A stretch of 64,000 bases of DNA from Punica granatum (GCF_007655135.1 NC_045133.1:6920376-6984375), one strand, 5' to 3'; counted from the first letter of the stretch, positions 48,103 through 61,350 are shown. Numbers and translations: made by a program. The notes: generated by a model from the sequence alone, not told the origin.

Positions 48103-49136
48103 TTATTGGTGAATAATATATTTATATTTTCTGATTAACAAAAAGGCTACCTAGATTTAATGGTTTTGTCAAGGCTGTGCCCTAAAGGCCCATAATAAAA
48201 TATAATAAACTAAAACTAAATTCTCTAAAATAATAACAAGATTAGCCAAATCGTAACCAGTTTAATACATGCGTTTACTTATTTATAAATTAATGCACAT
48301 ATTAATGATAAGGTTTGAATTTATCCTGGATTAAAAAAAATCGTAACTAATGAATCGACCAAATCCTTACAAGGAAATCCTTGAGATCTTCTAATTAAGA
48401 TGGTGAGTATTTATTTGGTAGGAGACATTTATGGGTCGTGGGATTTATGTGGTAAGAAATGTCCAAGGGCATATTAAGCACTAAAAGATTGAAATAATTG
48501 CATTAATGAGATATTAGTTTAAATTGGTAATATTTGTTGGGTCATTCTATGCCCTTAGGGCATAGAATAGAAAAACCCTTGGAAAATATATACTTCATTT
48601 ATTAGATCTTTACCTTGTGCCTTGAGGGCATATCTCATAAGCAAAACTTATTTGTATATAGTCGATATCTTATAAGGAAAACTTATTCGTACATAGTCGT
48701 GCATAATTCAGAAGGTTAAGACCTTAATAAGCATCAGAATTTCACACATAATCGATCTTAATTTTCTGATAGTACATATATGGTGCACGTTGTTTAGGCT
48801 AATATGATACGTCGGCATCACTAGTGGGCACTAGTGTCCCCTCACCGTTGGACCGGTCAAACCCTTTCTATCTGTCTCATTTTCAGGGCAATCCAACGAT
48901 AACGTCAATAAGGGAGAGCATAGTTAGCGCGGTAGTTTCCAAGATAGCATAGAATTTATAAGAGAGGGTTCGACATTTGAATGACAGTCTCTCTCAAAAA
49001 TGATGACGTAAATAAGATTCAACATATATTTTTTGTAATTATAAAATAATAAATTCTTATTGTTCTTGGCTCTTGAGAAACCGAAAAGTTCCCCACAAAC
49101 ACAATAATGTTTTAGATAGTAATCTATATCTATATA
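48102..49136. other. Gene-free, AT-rich
   Basis: Short direct repeats of 'cttataaggaaaacttattcgtacatagtcg' type occur at about 48640-48700. No gene seen. Confidence 0.45.
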
Positions 49137-49805
49137 TCTATATATAATACTAAAAAGTTGGAATGATGTGCGGAGAAGTACCACGTAGGATGGGAGAATC
49201 TTCCTTGTATGACCCTTCATGTGGTCACTAATAACAATATGAGAAATGTTGTTGTTTTGCTATAAAGGAATTTGCCGATTTATAGGACGCTTTGTTACAT
49301 TTTACTTGAGGTATTTCTTGAAAACTGGAGTCACCTGCTTATAACATTTTGCTTCAGGTGCTTATCAAAAACTGGAGCCACTTCCTTCTCGTTTGCTTCA
49401 TATATATATTATAACGTTTTTTAAAATTTTGTCAAGTTGACAGTAGAAGCCATTTTGTATATCGGAATAGCACTATAATTTTAATTTCAAACTTGAGTTT
49501 GTATAAATTTTTCACTATTATATTACATTGAAATCGAAATCTTATTGGGTTTTATGTAAAAGAGCTGCTTTTTTGTATAGTACTAGCTCTTTAAATAAAA
49601 TCATAATAAATTAAATAATAAAAATATTTCTCCTTTTCTCTTAATATTTCAAGTCAGCATATACACATATCATTTAGAAGTATTTATCCATTCACGATGT
49701 TAATCGGTAATCTTTCAAATTTACATATTTAAATAATATTAAAAGAAGGAAAATCGTTGGGCCCAGTAATTCGAGCTCGAACATATGCGCGGGCACATCA
49801 TCTAG
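49137..49805 (+). mobile_element. Small non-autonomous Helitron (candidate complete copy)
   Basis: It begins TCTATATATAATACTAAAAAG directly after an A, and ends GGGCACATCATCTAG directly before a T. This matches the A/T insertion preference, 5' TC and 3' CTRR of Helitrons. About 10 nt before CTAG is a short hairpin (GCTCG / CGGGC with one G-T pair). It is 669 bp, with no Rep/helicase coding and no target duplication, as expected. The 5' end lies in a TATATC repeat, so the exact start could shift. Confidence 0.55.
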
Positions 49806-50803
49806 TTTATCAATAATATTTAAGATCAGCAATACTGAACGACATTTTCTAGCGAAACAAAATTTGTCATGGATACCTTCAACTTCAAAGTCTCTCTGTT
49901 CTTTCTTTTCCTCCTCTTTTTGCACAGTTGAACACTTTACTGTCTTTTCTTCTTTTTTTTATTTTCATTTATGAAATTTTTCCGATAGAAAAAATTGTGA
50001 AAAAATATTATTACAGTAATTTGGAGAGGTAGAGCACTTGATATTACTACCGGCAAATGATAATTACATCTCAATCAATATCTCGTTGATTTTTTTTTTT
50101 CTTGATAATTTGATTGATGTGATTGTTTATTCATGATCCTGGGGACGAATTTAGAAATCTAGTTAAGGGAACAGAATTCAAGAGGAGACAAAAGGAATAG
50201 TAAAATTGTAAATACAATGGAGGTGAAATAGGATAATTGCATAAAAAATAAAAAAATCAATACAATATAATAGAAAATTTTTAGATTTTCCCGCGTCTAA
50301 GGACCGCATCCTCGTGCACTCCTTTAGATCTGTGCTTGTATGGACTTAGTAGGGATTTGAAAATTAAAGAAAATAAAAGGGTATGAAAGTTCTTAATACA
50401 AATCAAATCTAAAATCTCTTTTTATATGAATTATGTGTTAGTATCATTGCGCTAGTGCACTGCATTCATTTATTGTATTAGTTCTTCACGTGGAGGAAAA
50501 GTACACAACTTGATGTAAACATTGATAATATTTTATTCCGTATGAGTTTTGCAACATTCCGTAGCAATATTAGGAATGCCGCCAAATGTAATTAATTTCT
50601 GTAAAAACCCAAAAATCTAAAGAAACAAGATAGTTTCAATCACTTGGCAATGATAATTTCTGAAAATCACGTTAGGTAATGAGAGGAGGAAATGGATCAT
50701 GGAAGACGACGGGTCACTTTTGGTATACAAGAATCCCCAACTTTCTACCTCATATCCTTATTTGGTTGCATTTGTAGAAGTAGGAATACTCATTCCATTG
50801 TAA

Positions 50804-50804
<1 letters not shown>
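49806..50804. other. Gene-free
   Basis: No gene or complete element recognised. Confidence 0.5.

Positions 50805-50835
<31 letters not shown>
50805..50835. repeat. (AT)n microsatellite
   Basis: About fifteen AT units. The flanks carry weakly inverse 'tactcattccattgtaa' and 'cattccattccatttc'-like sequence, perhaps an old foldback. Confidence 0.9.
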
Positions 50836-50837
<2 letters not shown>

Positions 50838-52330
50838 CAATTTGATAGAATGAACATTCTCTTATAAAAATTAAAGAATGTTCATCCCTCCAATTTTATA
50901 AATTTAAAATAAATAAAAAGATGAATTTTTGCTTTTTAATATCATTATGTTAACGTTCAAAAAAAAAGTTATCATTTGGTTAAATGCATGTAAGGTTTTA
51001 GTAATATCCCATCAAGTTTTCTATGTCTACAAGTTACCATTTTTTCTCAATATTATTACGTTTCATTCAGTTAAACCCATTCCATTCCATTTCACTATAC
51101 CTATAGGGTCTAAATAATAATCAATTTTTTTTCAAGATATAACAATCACTGAGTGAAAAATCATTAAGTACATGAAAATTTCGCCCTGAGCACATTCAAC
51201 TAATTAACTTGAAGCACTTATTTAATTGAGCTATACACACATATATACATGCATTTTGTTAGACGTGGCATCCTTTTACTTGTCATAAGTTCAGTGAAGA
51301 TTTAATATAGGCGAGGTTAGAACACTAAAATATAAATACATATATATACACTGGTTTTTTTTTAACATTTCCAGTGTAACAAAGTAACTTCCTCTCTTAG
51401 TTTGACGTTCCTTTTTTTTTGGTGAAATTTTTTATTTTTTGTTTGATGATTGAAACCCATTTCATATTTGGACTTTTGTAAAATGTGGGGCCATGTCAAA
51501 ATTATCCCGATCGATGTTTTGGCAAATTTTGTCTGCTGAATATGCCAAATTAGAGCAGATGACTTTATGTACACCGGATGGCCACATTTCGTTGTCATTT
51601 GAAAACTTTCTATCGCGCACAGTAAATTAAATTAATCATACAATACAATATTCTAAAAGATAAGATATATATGTGTGTGCGTGCATATACATATATATGG
51701 GGTAGTATGGTTGGTCTAATTCTATCATTCAAACCATTATTGTCGTTATCTTTTTCGATCAGTTTCAATGGTTCAAATAAGAGATTGATCAGTCTCTTTA
51801 TGATAGTGCTATGCTCATCAGTGCGATTCTTTTGCCTTTTTCATTAGAGGTCTTCTATAGTTTGACATGCCCTTTTTTTCCCCCCTTTTTTTCTTTTCCA
51901 TGTCTCCTCATATATTTTTTTTCAGAAACAAATAAAAAAAAGTGAAAATATATGAAATTGCTATTTCTCGATCGGATTTCCGGTGTTTATACTGGTTGGT
52001 TATTATCGCCTAGATGTTCTCATCCATTGATTTTTTTTTTCTTTTGGCATGATTTTGAAGCGTTGATGCCAACTGAATTTTTTTTTAAAAAAAGGTACTA
52101 AAACACGATTACCGGTAAATAAATGTTTAGTGTGACAAGAAGTGAAGCATGTGGAATTATCAAAAAAAAAAATTAGAGTTAAGCATGTGGGAAACATTAA
52201 TTTAAAACCCACTGAAATTAATTTAGATAATGGACGAATGATTTAAAGCTTGTTCTACCAGAAGTGATTTTCACAATTATCTATCAACCTGCTCGAAAAA
52301 AATATATTTGCAACCATCAATTTAATTCAA
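50836..52330. other. Gene-free, AT-rich
   Basis: No gene or complete element recognised. Confidence 0.5.
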
Positions 52331-52446
52331 CATCATGATTTCAAGTTCTATACTTATTGTGGGACTACTCATGACCCTTATTAGTTATTTAGAGTTTCTA
52401 TTTTATTATATTAGGATCATATACCTCTCTTATAATAAAAAAAAAT
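52331..52446 (+). mobile_element. SINE, family A, 5'-truncated
   Basis: Retains the B-box region 'tttcaagttctatactta', 'ttattagttatttagagtttc', 'cctctcttataa' and an A-tail at about 52438-52446. The A-box end is missing. Confidence 0.5.
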
Positions 52447-52780
52447 ATTGATTTTTATATATATAGTAGGAGATATTCCATAATTTTTTCGGAATAAAAA
52501 AACATTGATCATATATATAAGGCATCTGGAAATACGCAGTACGAGTTATTCCATAATTTTTTAGTATTTAATTTTTTTGGTTATAAATTAATTTTATACG
52601 AGAAATCTCGTTTATCCGAGTAACTAGATAAATGGGAAAATCCTAATAAACCAAACCCCACCAAAAGAAATTTTGTCCCTCACTTTTTGTAGAATTACAT
52701 TTTTCATCACTTCAATGATATGTCATTTTCTTAGATATTTTTATTCCTTTTAATATAAGTTACTATATGTCACTATAGAG

Positions 52781-52978
52781 ACGCATGAAAAAATCAACAT
52801 GAATTAGTTCAAGCGATTCAATACTTATTCTGTTTAAGTAAAGTCTTGGGTTCGAGTTTCTGTGAATGTCGAAAGTCCACGCTGAGAAAGTTTTATCCCT
52901 TAAGAGACAGACCTGTCTTGACTGGATTAGTTAAGGTCCAATTAGATTTTATACGCACAAAAAAAAACGCATGAAAAA
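52781..52978 (+). mobile_element. SINE, family B, with 12-bp target duplication
   Basis: The body, 52793-52966, has an A-box-like TTAGTTCAAGCGATTC at about 52804 and a B-box-like GGGTTCGAGTTTC at about 52849. A conserved tail ends in an A-run (52959-52967). ACGCATGAAAAA flanks it at 52781-52792 and 52967-52978. A-tail plus a 12-bp duplication is the mark of target-primed reverse transcription. It depends on LINE machinery in trans. Confidence 0.85.
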
Positions 52979-53760
52979 GGCCACTTTGGGAATAGTGTTT
53001 GTTTTTTCTTTTTTCTTTGCCTTTTTCAAATGCCAATTTGGCCACTTTCCCTACCAACAAAAAGATTAATGCGACTACTCGACGTTGAATTTGAGGCCCC
53101 TCCTTTACCCGGTTAGAATAGAATTGATCAGTCCCCTTTTCCACTTGCCAAACGACATTGTCTTAGACTATTTTTGTTATTAGCATCTAAAAATATAAAT
53201 GCATACAATAGGGAAAGACAACATATATATTCTCCTTGGCGAACTTGTACCGATTAATTACTTGCTACGCCAAACGATTCATTATGTGGACATTACTTTA
53301 GAATTGTGTAGTATGACGTCATCTTATTTCCAATTCGATTCCCTTCACATCTCAATTTGTTATTAATTATTATATATGACAATAGACTCCCTAGCTGGCT
53401 TATGGAATCATGTCATAAAAACTATACCAAATCTTTTCATGGTGCCACATCGTCAAAGCTGTATAGCCTTCTTACATCAGTATCTCATCAAAATGTCGTT
53501 TATTCATATTAAGAAAATATCCTTATAAAAAAATTCTTATATAAATTATCTTAATACAATATAGTCATGATATATCTTAAATGGGAAATTTCTTTCTTCA
53601 CGTCTCTGTATATTTTCAAGTAATTATGATGATTGTAGTACTGATTTTCAAATCCGCCTTTTTATCATATTCTTTTCCCATCGCTCTTTCATATGTTCGT
53701 AATTTAAAACTTTATTTTACATAGAAAATATTTTCCTTTAATATGGTCCTTGAATTTTAT

Positions 53761-53911
53761 TTTCTTTTTTTTACAAGGGAGGCTCATAAGTCTAATATAA
53801 TAAAATAGAAATCCTAATAACTAATAAAAGAGTACGAGTAATCCCACTGAATATCGAACCTGAAACCTTTTGGGTGCCAGACGAGACCGTACGTCACTAT
53901 GTTACACATTG
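53761..53911 (-). mobile_element. SINE, family A
   Basis: Inverse orientation. The T-run tail is at 53761-53772, followed by 'acaagggaggctcataag', the B-box complement 'atatcgaacctgaaacc' at about 53853 and the A-box region 'gtacgtcactatgttaca' at about 53888. Confidence 0.65.
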
Positions 53912-55690
53912 TTTTAGGGAAAAAAAAAACAATTTATTCTACACTTCAAAAAAAATTATTTCATTATGCATGGTTCATTTTTATTGCTCTTTCCTTTTAT
54001 GCCATGCAGTTTCTTTTGCTCGATTAGGGCTCTCCATTTTCTTCTTGTATAGACAATTAACCATTTTATGAAAATTTCTTTTTCTCATTATGGCTCATTT
54101 TATTTTGCTTACTTCACGTCTTCAGATTCCAAACTTCGCACCTCATTGAAAATATCAGCAGCTCCAGCTATCCCTCAAAACCAAGTTTTCGCGAACACAT
54201 AATTGACAAACTTTCAACCTTAATTATATATATGTAGATCAAGTAATCGCGGATTTCTTCTAGTGATGCACAGAGCCGTCAATTTGAAGAAAAAAATTAA
54301 TAATCTTAAATAATTCCACCCCGTGATAGCGTGATAGAAAGAGTAAAAAAGATCATGACTACAATTTATGACAATCTATGAAAACTACTCAACCGGTTTA
54401 ACACTCCTCCATCCGTTTATTGCAAGCAGTTGATACCCTCCCACCCTGCAAGACGAAATGGGATCAACCAAAAGTTTTCGGGTCCGATATTGTGATTGAA
54501 AAAGGACAAGTTTCCACATAATGTGCAGGTCGCTTCGAATTTTATGGGAGGCATGTTCGTTGGCCAAGGTTGGAGTCAATTCTTTCACTTTCCGAATTTA
54601 TTCTTCCGCATTTTCTAATTTCAATTTGTTTGGCTGAATGTGTAATAAGGTCAAATCAGCTGTGCACATCAGTGGTCTAAGATGTGTGCCTACCACACGC
54701 TACCTTGTATCACACGACAGCCCCACCGTCCGCCCCTTTGCTTTTCCCTCTGCTCATTGACATTTCATGCTGTCCTCTCGTTCCTTCCTCCCTTTCTACA
54801 TCTTATTGTATATCAGATATCTTTTTATTCTTATTCTATTCTTATTACAGATATTTGGTGGGGGTGGGAAAAACAGATGAATTTGTGTACATCCCAGTTC
54901 AATTAACATGAAATCTATGACTACCACAACTGTTGTAATTGATTTTACGACTGGCGGTTGCAGTCATATCAAAAACTCACGTAGTACAAGTTCGATCACG
55001 TAGTAAACTTAAGTAATCAGTTCCGAGTATCGAACTCTTATGAGCGCTTCTACCCGTACATAATGTGGGATCTTACGTAAGTAATAAATGATAAACCAAA
55101 ATCACATATTTTTCTAATAAAATTAAATGACGACCTAAATAAATTAGTGGTATGTGATTTTTTCAATTTTACATTAGAAGAGGGGAATGAGGTGTTGGGT
55201 ATGTTCATCCTTTTCAACCTATCTCCATGGGAGGGGAACACAAGTATGGCCAATTATTCTCAAATTACCATCTCATTTGACGCTGCCCTTTGATTGTTGT
55301 TTAACAAGGTTAGTTTAGTTTAGATGACTACTAACTCATGTCATGTCTCGACTCGACCATATTGAAAGCATCAACCACTGAAAGCATCTCAATGCGTGTC
55401 TAGTAACTCATGTCACAGAATGTTTGGATGAAAGCATTCGTAGGGAAAGGAAATGGAGAAAGAATATTTAATGGTCTAAATCTCTTCATTCGAACCGAGA
55501 ATTTATTGAGGTGAAACAGAAGATAACGCAAATGCTTTTTTATGATTCGGAATTTCTTTCTTTCATTTTCATGGATAGAGTTGGAGGAATAATAATGTCA
55601 ATCCAAATCATTTCATTTGACCCCTTTAACCTCCAAATCACTACATCCAAATTTGGTTTTCCTTGTGATGCCGAATGATGGAAGAGAAAA
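53912..55690. other. Gene-free
   Basis: No gene seen. At 55418-55660 a weakly inverse pair ('gaatgtttggatga' and 'catccaaatttgg') might mark an old MITE. Confidence 0.4.
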
Positions 55691-58000
55691 AAATTCAATC
55701 TAATGACACTATAATTTGGCTCAACTTTTAGGCCTTCTGATGCACATTATAATCAATGGTTCTCATTTCGCGGTCAATGATACCGTAAAACTGGGAAGAA
55801 TTTGGGCATGGTCCTTTAAGAAACCGGCGGCCCGACCCAGTAGACCAGGATCAATATTGAGCCAGAGCACCGGCCTGGTGATTTTCCTCTTGGTAAAAGT
55901 CTAAATCAACAAGCAGGGTCATACTACTACCAAAACAGATCAAAGGAAAGTACGTTCATAGGCAGGATTCTGATCCTACCATTTGATTGCTTTCACCGAC
56001 ATGCCCCAGCTCCTCAGCATCCTGAAAAAAACATTGAGACTGAAGTCAATGGTAATTCTGGACAAGCCAAGCCCGCATCATTGATCTCTCAAGTTTTTTA
56101 ATTGAACATATTGAAACAAAAAGAAAACAAATTGCAGCCCAATCACAGCATGCCTATCATGCCTCTCCGACAACCACCATCAACAATCACCCCGTTTTGT
56201 CAAATGGTTGACTGAGGTCTTTGGAATAGGCAGAAGACGCCGACTCAATTGTGTCACCTCAACCCAGGTTGCTTATACCAAGTTCATCTACTAGTATACC
56301 TCGCTTGGGTATTCAAGTACCAAATCAATTATTTATTCTAGTGTGTTCAGTATTTCTCAACAGAAGGTAACCAAATCTCGACCATATCTTCAACTATCAA
56401 TTATTTATCATCAAGCAATACTACGATTATCCAATGCTCAGAGCCTTCATTGCCTCATCTATACGATATAATATATAAATCCATATTATGTATAATACAG
56501 GAAAACTACTCACCAACATATCCTGAAAACTGGAAAAGGGACCAAACTCTGTTCTGGTTTCCATCAGCAGGTAATGAATGCAATGAACCAAAATGAGTGA
56601 GACATCATAGATGGTGATGAAGCTTGGAAAACCAAACCTCAATAGTTTCAAACACTCATCTATCATCAACGAAGGCTTTATTTCAAATGAATGATATTGA
56701 GCATCTTCACAGGCTCAATTTGGGTACCCTTGTCAGAAAACACCTCATCCCATATTGTCATGTGCTCTGGTCACAAAATATTAGTTCAGGTCAAATTTCT
56801 TGCTCTAAAGTACAGAACAAAAATCGCTGATTATTTACTAATCAGGCTAATCACTCTGTCCACTTCCCCATCCCCCTCAAACACCAAAAAACACTTGTTG
56901 ATGGTAGAAGGTGGAAACAACGGTCATCCGAGTGCCACAAATATGTAAATGAAGACTAGAATGTTAAGAAGCAGACCAAATTGTTCTGCAGATAAAAGGC
57001 ACATGATAAACATATCAACTCTAATGGCCTTGTTTAAGTCGACAGCAGCTAATTCCACATATACACAGCCAAAAGATGAAGAAATCTCAGTAAGAAAATG
57101 ACTAGATATAAGCCCGCTAAACTGGATTCTGGAAATAGAAAACTAACTAAAAAGAGACAAAAATTTATGCAGACTTACTGGAAAAGAGGTAGCGATACAC
57201 TTCAAAAATGTCACACAGTAAGATGGGGAGCAAATATTGCATTCTCCAGTGTCCGCAGAAAACAGCTTGGAGAAGTAATTTCCCAGTACCTAAAGGATAA
57301 AGGGCAACAGAAAAGAAGCTAAAATGCATCAGCTGCAAATTCTATGGTTGAATAGTATGAGAACAAAGATTCATTTTTCTGTGAAAAGGACGCCAACTAC
57401 TGAAGTAAAAAGCACTGATTTAGTCTATGACTGCTACATATGGTGCTGGCTTAGCCAACATCCATTGGGCGATAGCAATTAAGTAAAAAAGCACTGATTT
57501 AGTAAGCTGTCAACGGATCTAAACTAAAATTTGTCAACCAGATGTTTAATACAAAAGAGTGAACCTTTAAATATTAAGCCAGTAGAGATTGATCCCCAGA
57601 GAATCTTACCATGTAACCTCAAACAGGTATGCTGACTTTGGTTGGGTGATATTCTTTGCTGCTTCCAACATCCCTTGAGAAAATGCTTGCTCTGTGAGCA
57701 CTTGTGTCAATCCCTTAAGTTCTCTCCTCCCATCTCACCCAATTACTGTTTTACTCCCCTCTAACACCATCAAGGTTAAACGGTCCCATGCACCTCAATT
57801 ATAGATAAGATGAATGCCACAAACTAACTTCTTCTCTTCATGACACAGGCACATCCTTTCTGAATAAGCAAAGTACTTCTCCTAAAGATGACATTCTGAG
57901 TCTCATTAGTGGTTTATTTTCACTTAAAATTCACAGCCTCCATATTTGCTCGGAGTGCCCTTTCAGTTCTATCCTTGATCTCTGTCCCCTCAAAAAATTG
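55691..58000. other. Non-repetitive-looking, non-coding region downstream of the PPR gene
   Basis: Composition here is more balanced than in the TE-rich tracts and I see no mobile-element ends. No frame gives a recognisable protein on either strand. It could be a long or spliced 3' UTR of the minus-strand PPR gene, or a non-coding RNA gene. Confidence 0.3.
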
Positions 58001-58027
58001 ATATTCCAAGTTAATATATATGAAACA

Positions 58028-60412
58028 TCATGAAGCATTATACAGATGTCCTTCTATGTCAGGGACAAAACCCTTCTCTACCATTTCTTCCCTGACTATC
58101 TCAAAGGTAGTCTTGTTCAGGACTAAACCTTTCTCTAACATCTCATTTAGAAGGCTATTCGCATCTTCCATTTTCCCCTGCTTGCAAAAACCCTTAATAA
58201 GCACATTAAATGTCACAGTGTTCGCCCTCTTCCCTCTCTTTTCCATCAGTTCCCTGACTTTCAGTGCTGCCCGGAGGTTTCCTTCCTTGCAATAACCGTC
58301 CATCAGGACATTGTACGTAATGTGATTAGGGCTCAGACCGACATTTAACATATCATCTAGGAGTTTCATTGCCCTCCTTGACATCCCTTGCTTGCATAAT
58401 GAATCTATCATTATATTATAGGTAATAACATCAGCTTTCAGACCCTTTTCCTTCATTTCACGCAACAAATCCCGAACATAAGCAGTCCTACCTTCTCCAC
58501 ACAAACCTCCAATCAAACAGTTATATGTTGACACATCAGGCATCACTCCTTTGTCCAACATTAGCCTGTACATCGAGAAAGCTTCCTCTGTACTCCCATC
58601 CTTACAGTAAGCATTGATCAATGTGTTCAATGTAATACCACTCAGAACCAGCCCTTCTTTCTCTGCATCATCGAGCATCGCCTGAGCTTCCTTCAACATC
58701 TTATTCTTACACAGGCCACCGATGAGCACATTATAGGTGACAATATTTGGCTTCAAACCCGAGTTCAACATTTCATCTCGTAAACTGAGAGCCTTGTCAA
58801 GCTCTCCGTTGTTACAGAGTCCATTCATCATCAAATTATAGGTGATGACACTAGGATATACACCCTGCTTCTGCATTTCACCAAACAGCTTGATTGCTGC
58901 CTTCAAATTCTCATCCTCAAAGTACCCATGAATCATAGTATTATAGGTCACCACATTGGGGGAAACCCCATTCCTCGTCATCTCTTTAACAATCCCATCC
59001 ACCTTGTACATTTTGCCCGGCCCGCCCATTTTACAGTAGCCATCAATAAGAGTATTGTAAGTAGTCACATTCGGTAAAAGCCCCCAAGCCTTCATCTCCT
59101 CCATAACATCGAAAGCCTTATTCAATCTCCCAACTTTGCACAACCCACTTATCACAGTGTTAAAAGTTATGACATTGAAATCAAACCTCCTCCTAACCAG
59201 TTCCTTGTACACACATTCCACATCACCAATGGACCTCTCTTTCACCAAATTACTCAACAAAGGATTACACGAAAGAACTGATAGTTTAAACCCGTAATCA
59301 CCAGCCCGCTTGAATGCCTCGAGACCTTGCCGGGTTTTCATGTTCTTCACATATGACAACACCAGCATATCAGCGACTATCGATTTGTTGCATAAGCTAT
59401 CACAACAAGTCGAAATCGCGTGAAACACCGAAGACACCGAATGATGGTCGCCATTTCGCACGAAATCATCCAAGAAGGACCTGACTTTCGGGTACATCTT
59501 GGAACAGATGAGTGAATGCAAAAATCCGAACATGAGTTCCAAAGAGTGGGACAATCTGAACACCTTCCAGGACCATTTGGTGTACCTGCTGCTGATCTCA
59601 ACTTTATCAGATGTAATTTGGGAATCACCTCTACTTCTGTGTGGGCTCGAATCCTCATATGGTTTCATTTTGGCCTCTTTGGGCCCTACTCCCTCCCCTT
59701 CAGCATTTGCAGCGATTATTTTCTGCTCACCTTTCCTTACAAGTTGAAGCGCAATCTGCAACAATAGATCTACAAATCTTAGAATTAGAAGAATTTATTA
59801 TACAAATGGAATGCAAATAAAAACACAGTAATCATATTGAAAAATTTTAGCAGCTAAACAAACAAATAGGAAATCAAAGGTTCCAAGCGTTGATAATTTA
59901 GTGGCAATGTCAGCATCCTCTGAATTACTTCTTCAACTCTCACATTTCATCACCAACCCAATTCTAGCCCAAATGACAGGACAAAAGGTTGCATTTTGAC
60001 ATTAGCAAGGATTTAGGCACTTGAAAAACTTCTCGAAGTTTCAACTTTTCTCCCATTTTCCAAATTTCAAGCAACCCAAACCAGCCGAAAACTGCAAACA
60101 TCTACATTAAAAACCCACCGTCAGGTAATCTTCGGGCCTAGAGCTCGTCGGAACGGTTGAGGAGGACGGCTTCTGGCTCTCATCGGACTCGGCTTCCGCC
60201 ACCTTGCCTTTGGCCACCACTGCCGGATCAATGCCATCACCGCTGGAGTCGGAACAGAAGAACGCTCTCTGGCAGGTACTCAGGCTCCTCCAGCTCCGCT
60301 CAGGGAGCGAATTCAGTGCCCCCAGCCGGTGGCAGCTCGGAGAGGGGGACTGGGTCAGGGCGTGCTGAGCCCGGCTATGCAGGCATGTCGAGAAGGACAG
60401 AAGCTTCAACAT
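58028..60412 (-). CDS. P-class pentatricopeptide-repeat protein, At1g09820-like (2 exons)
   Basis: Exons are 60412-60119 and 59755-58028, 673 residues. The join is phase 0, with donor ACG|GTGGGT and acceptor TTGTTGCAG|ATT. PPR proteins bind organellar RNA, one repeat per base, and steer its processing, stability or translation. Exon 1 opens MLKLLSFSTCLHSRAQHALT, an Arg/Ser-rich, acid-poor presequence fitting mitochondrial or plastid import. From about residue 235 there are about ten tandem 35-residue P-type repeats, visible as ITFNTVISGLC, TTYNTLIDGYC, VTYNTMIHGYF, ITYNLMMNGLC, VTYNVLIGGLC, ITLNTLINAYC, STYNCLIGGLC, ITYNIMIDSLC, ITYNVLMDGYC and VTFNVLIKGFC. The C-terminal EEMVEKGFVPDIEGHLYNAS closely resembles my recollection of At1g09820. 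No E, DYW or SMR tail is present, so editing is not expected. An alternative model starts in exon 2 without the presequence. Confidence 0.9.
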
Positions 60413-60732
60413 CGGCGAGGATTGAGTGGGGGACAGACCGTGAAAATTGAGATAAGGGGGGATTCCGAGCCCTAAATTTGACGGTGAAGGGGCGCCATTG
60501 AAGCAATTCGGTAGCAGAAACGGAGGGGAGGTAAGGTTTTTTTACCCTGCAGGCTGCAGTGAAGCCTTGCATAAACCCTTTGGTGGCTCTGTTACCGTTC
60601 CCCTCTTTGGGCTTCACTTCGGCTTGTTAATTAGTTTTATTTAATTTAATCTAATAAGATTTTTTTGTTAAGTATTTTATCAATTTATTAATAAGAGAAG
60701 AGATAAAATTAAAAATTAAAAATTAGAAGTTT

Positions 60733-60890
60733 TGTTTTTTTTCCAGTTACAATGGAGGCGTATCAACCTAATACAATGAAATAAAAATTTTAATAATTAA
60801 TAAAGGGATATAAGTACCCACCAAGTATCGAACATGAAACCTTTTAGTTACCAAACAAAGACGTGTCACCGTATTACACGCTCTTTTGAT
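60733..60890 (-). mobile_element. SINE, family A
   Basis: Inverse orientation. T-run at 60733-60742, 'aatggaggcgtatcaacc', the B-box complement 'gtatcgaacatgaaacc' at about 60825 and the A-box region 'gtgtcaccgtattacacg' at about 60863-60880. It lies just upstream of the PPR gene. Confidence 0.6.
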
Positions 60891-61209
60891 TATTTTGGCA
60901 AAAAATTTCTTACTTCCTATAATTAAGACATTAGGTTTAAGATTCAAGTATTGTAAATGAAGAAAATCTATAATTAGGAGAAACCTTTTAGCGGGTCGAT
61001 CGACACAAATTGTTAGTCATTACTAATTGAGCTCTCGAATATCATAGTGCATATCGAGAAAAGGAACAAGCAAAGAGATTAGATCTAACATTAAAAATTT
61101 TGTTCTGTGGATAAAATTGCAAAATTAGAGCTCTGAAAGAGATTGACAATGAGTTCTTACCAAATTGACTATTTATCATTACGTTAAAGGTACTCTAAAA
61201 GTGTGTACG
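60891..61209. other. Gene-free
   Basis: No gene recognised. A fragment resembling SINE family B ('taattgagctctcgaatatcat') occurs at about 61025. Confidence 0.4.
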
Positions 61210-61350
61210 ATCCAGTACATAACTTTAACCTTTAGTGTGGATGAAGAAAATTCAGACTCTGATAGTTTTACCCCTTAATAGATCAATTCGGCTCAATTGA
61301 CTAATTGAGACTCAATTAGACTTTCGGATATCATGATTAAAAAAAAAAAA
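61210..61350 (+). mobile_element. SINE, family B, 3' portion
   Basis: Contains the family B tail sequence 'gttttaccccttaatagatcaa', 'ttagactttcggatatcatga' and an A-run at 61340-61350. The 5' promoter half is missing or too diverged. Confidence 0.5.

Noticed and set aside
48800..48840. Palindrome around CACTAGTG
   Set aside because: It is too short and imperfect to be more than chance, with no flanking structure.
55418..55665. Possible MITE with ends GAATGTTTGGATGA and CATCCAAATTTGG
   Set aside because: The terminal match is short, no further inverted similarity continues inward, and no target duplication was found.
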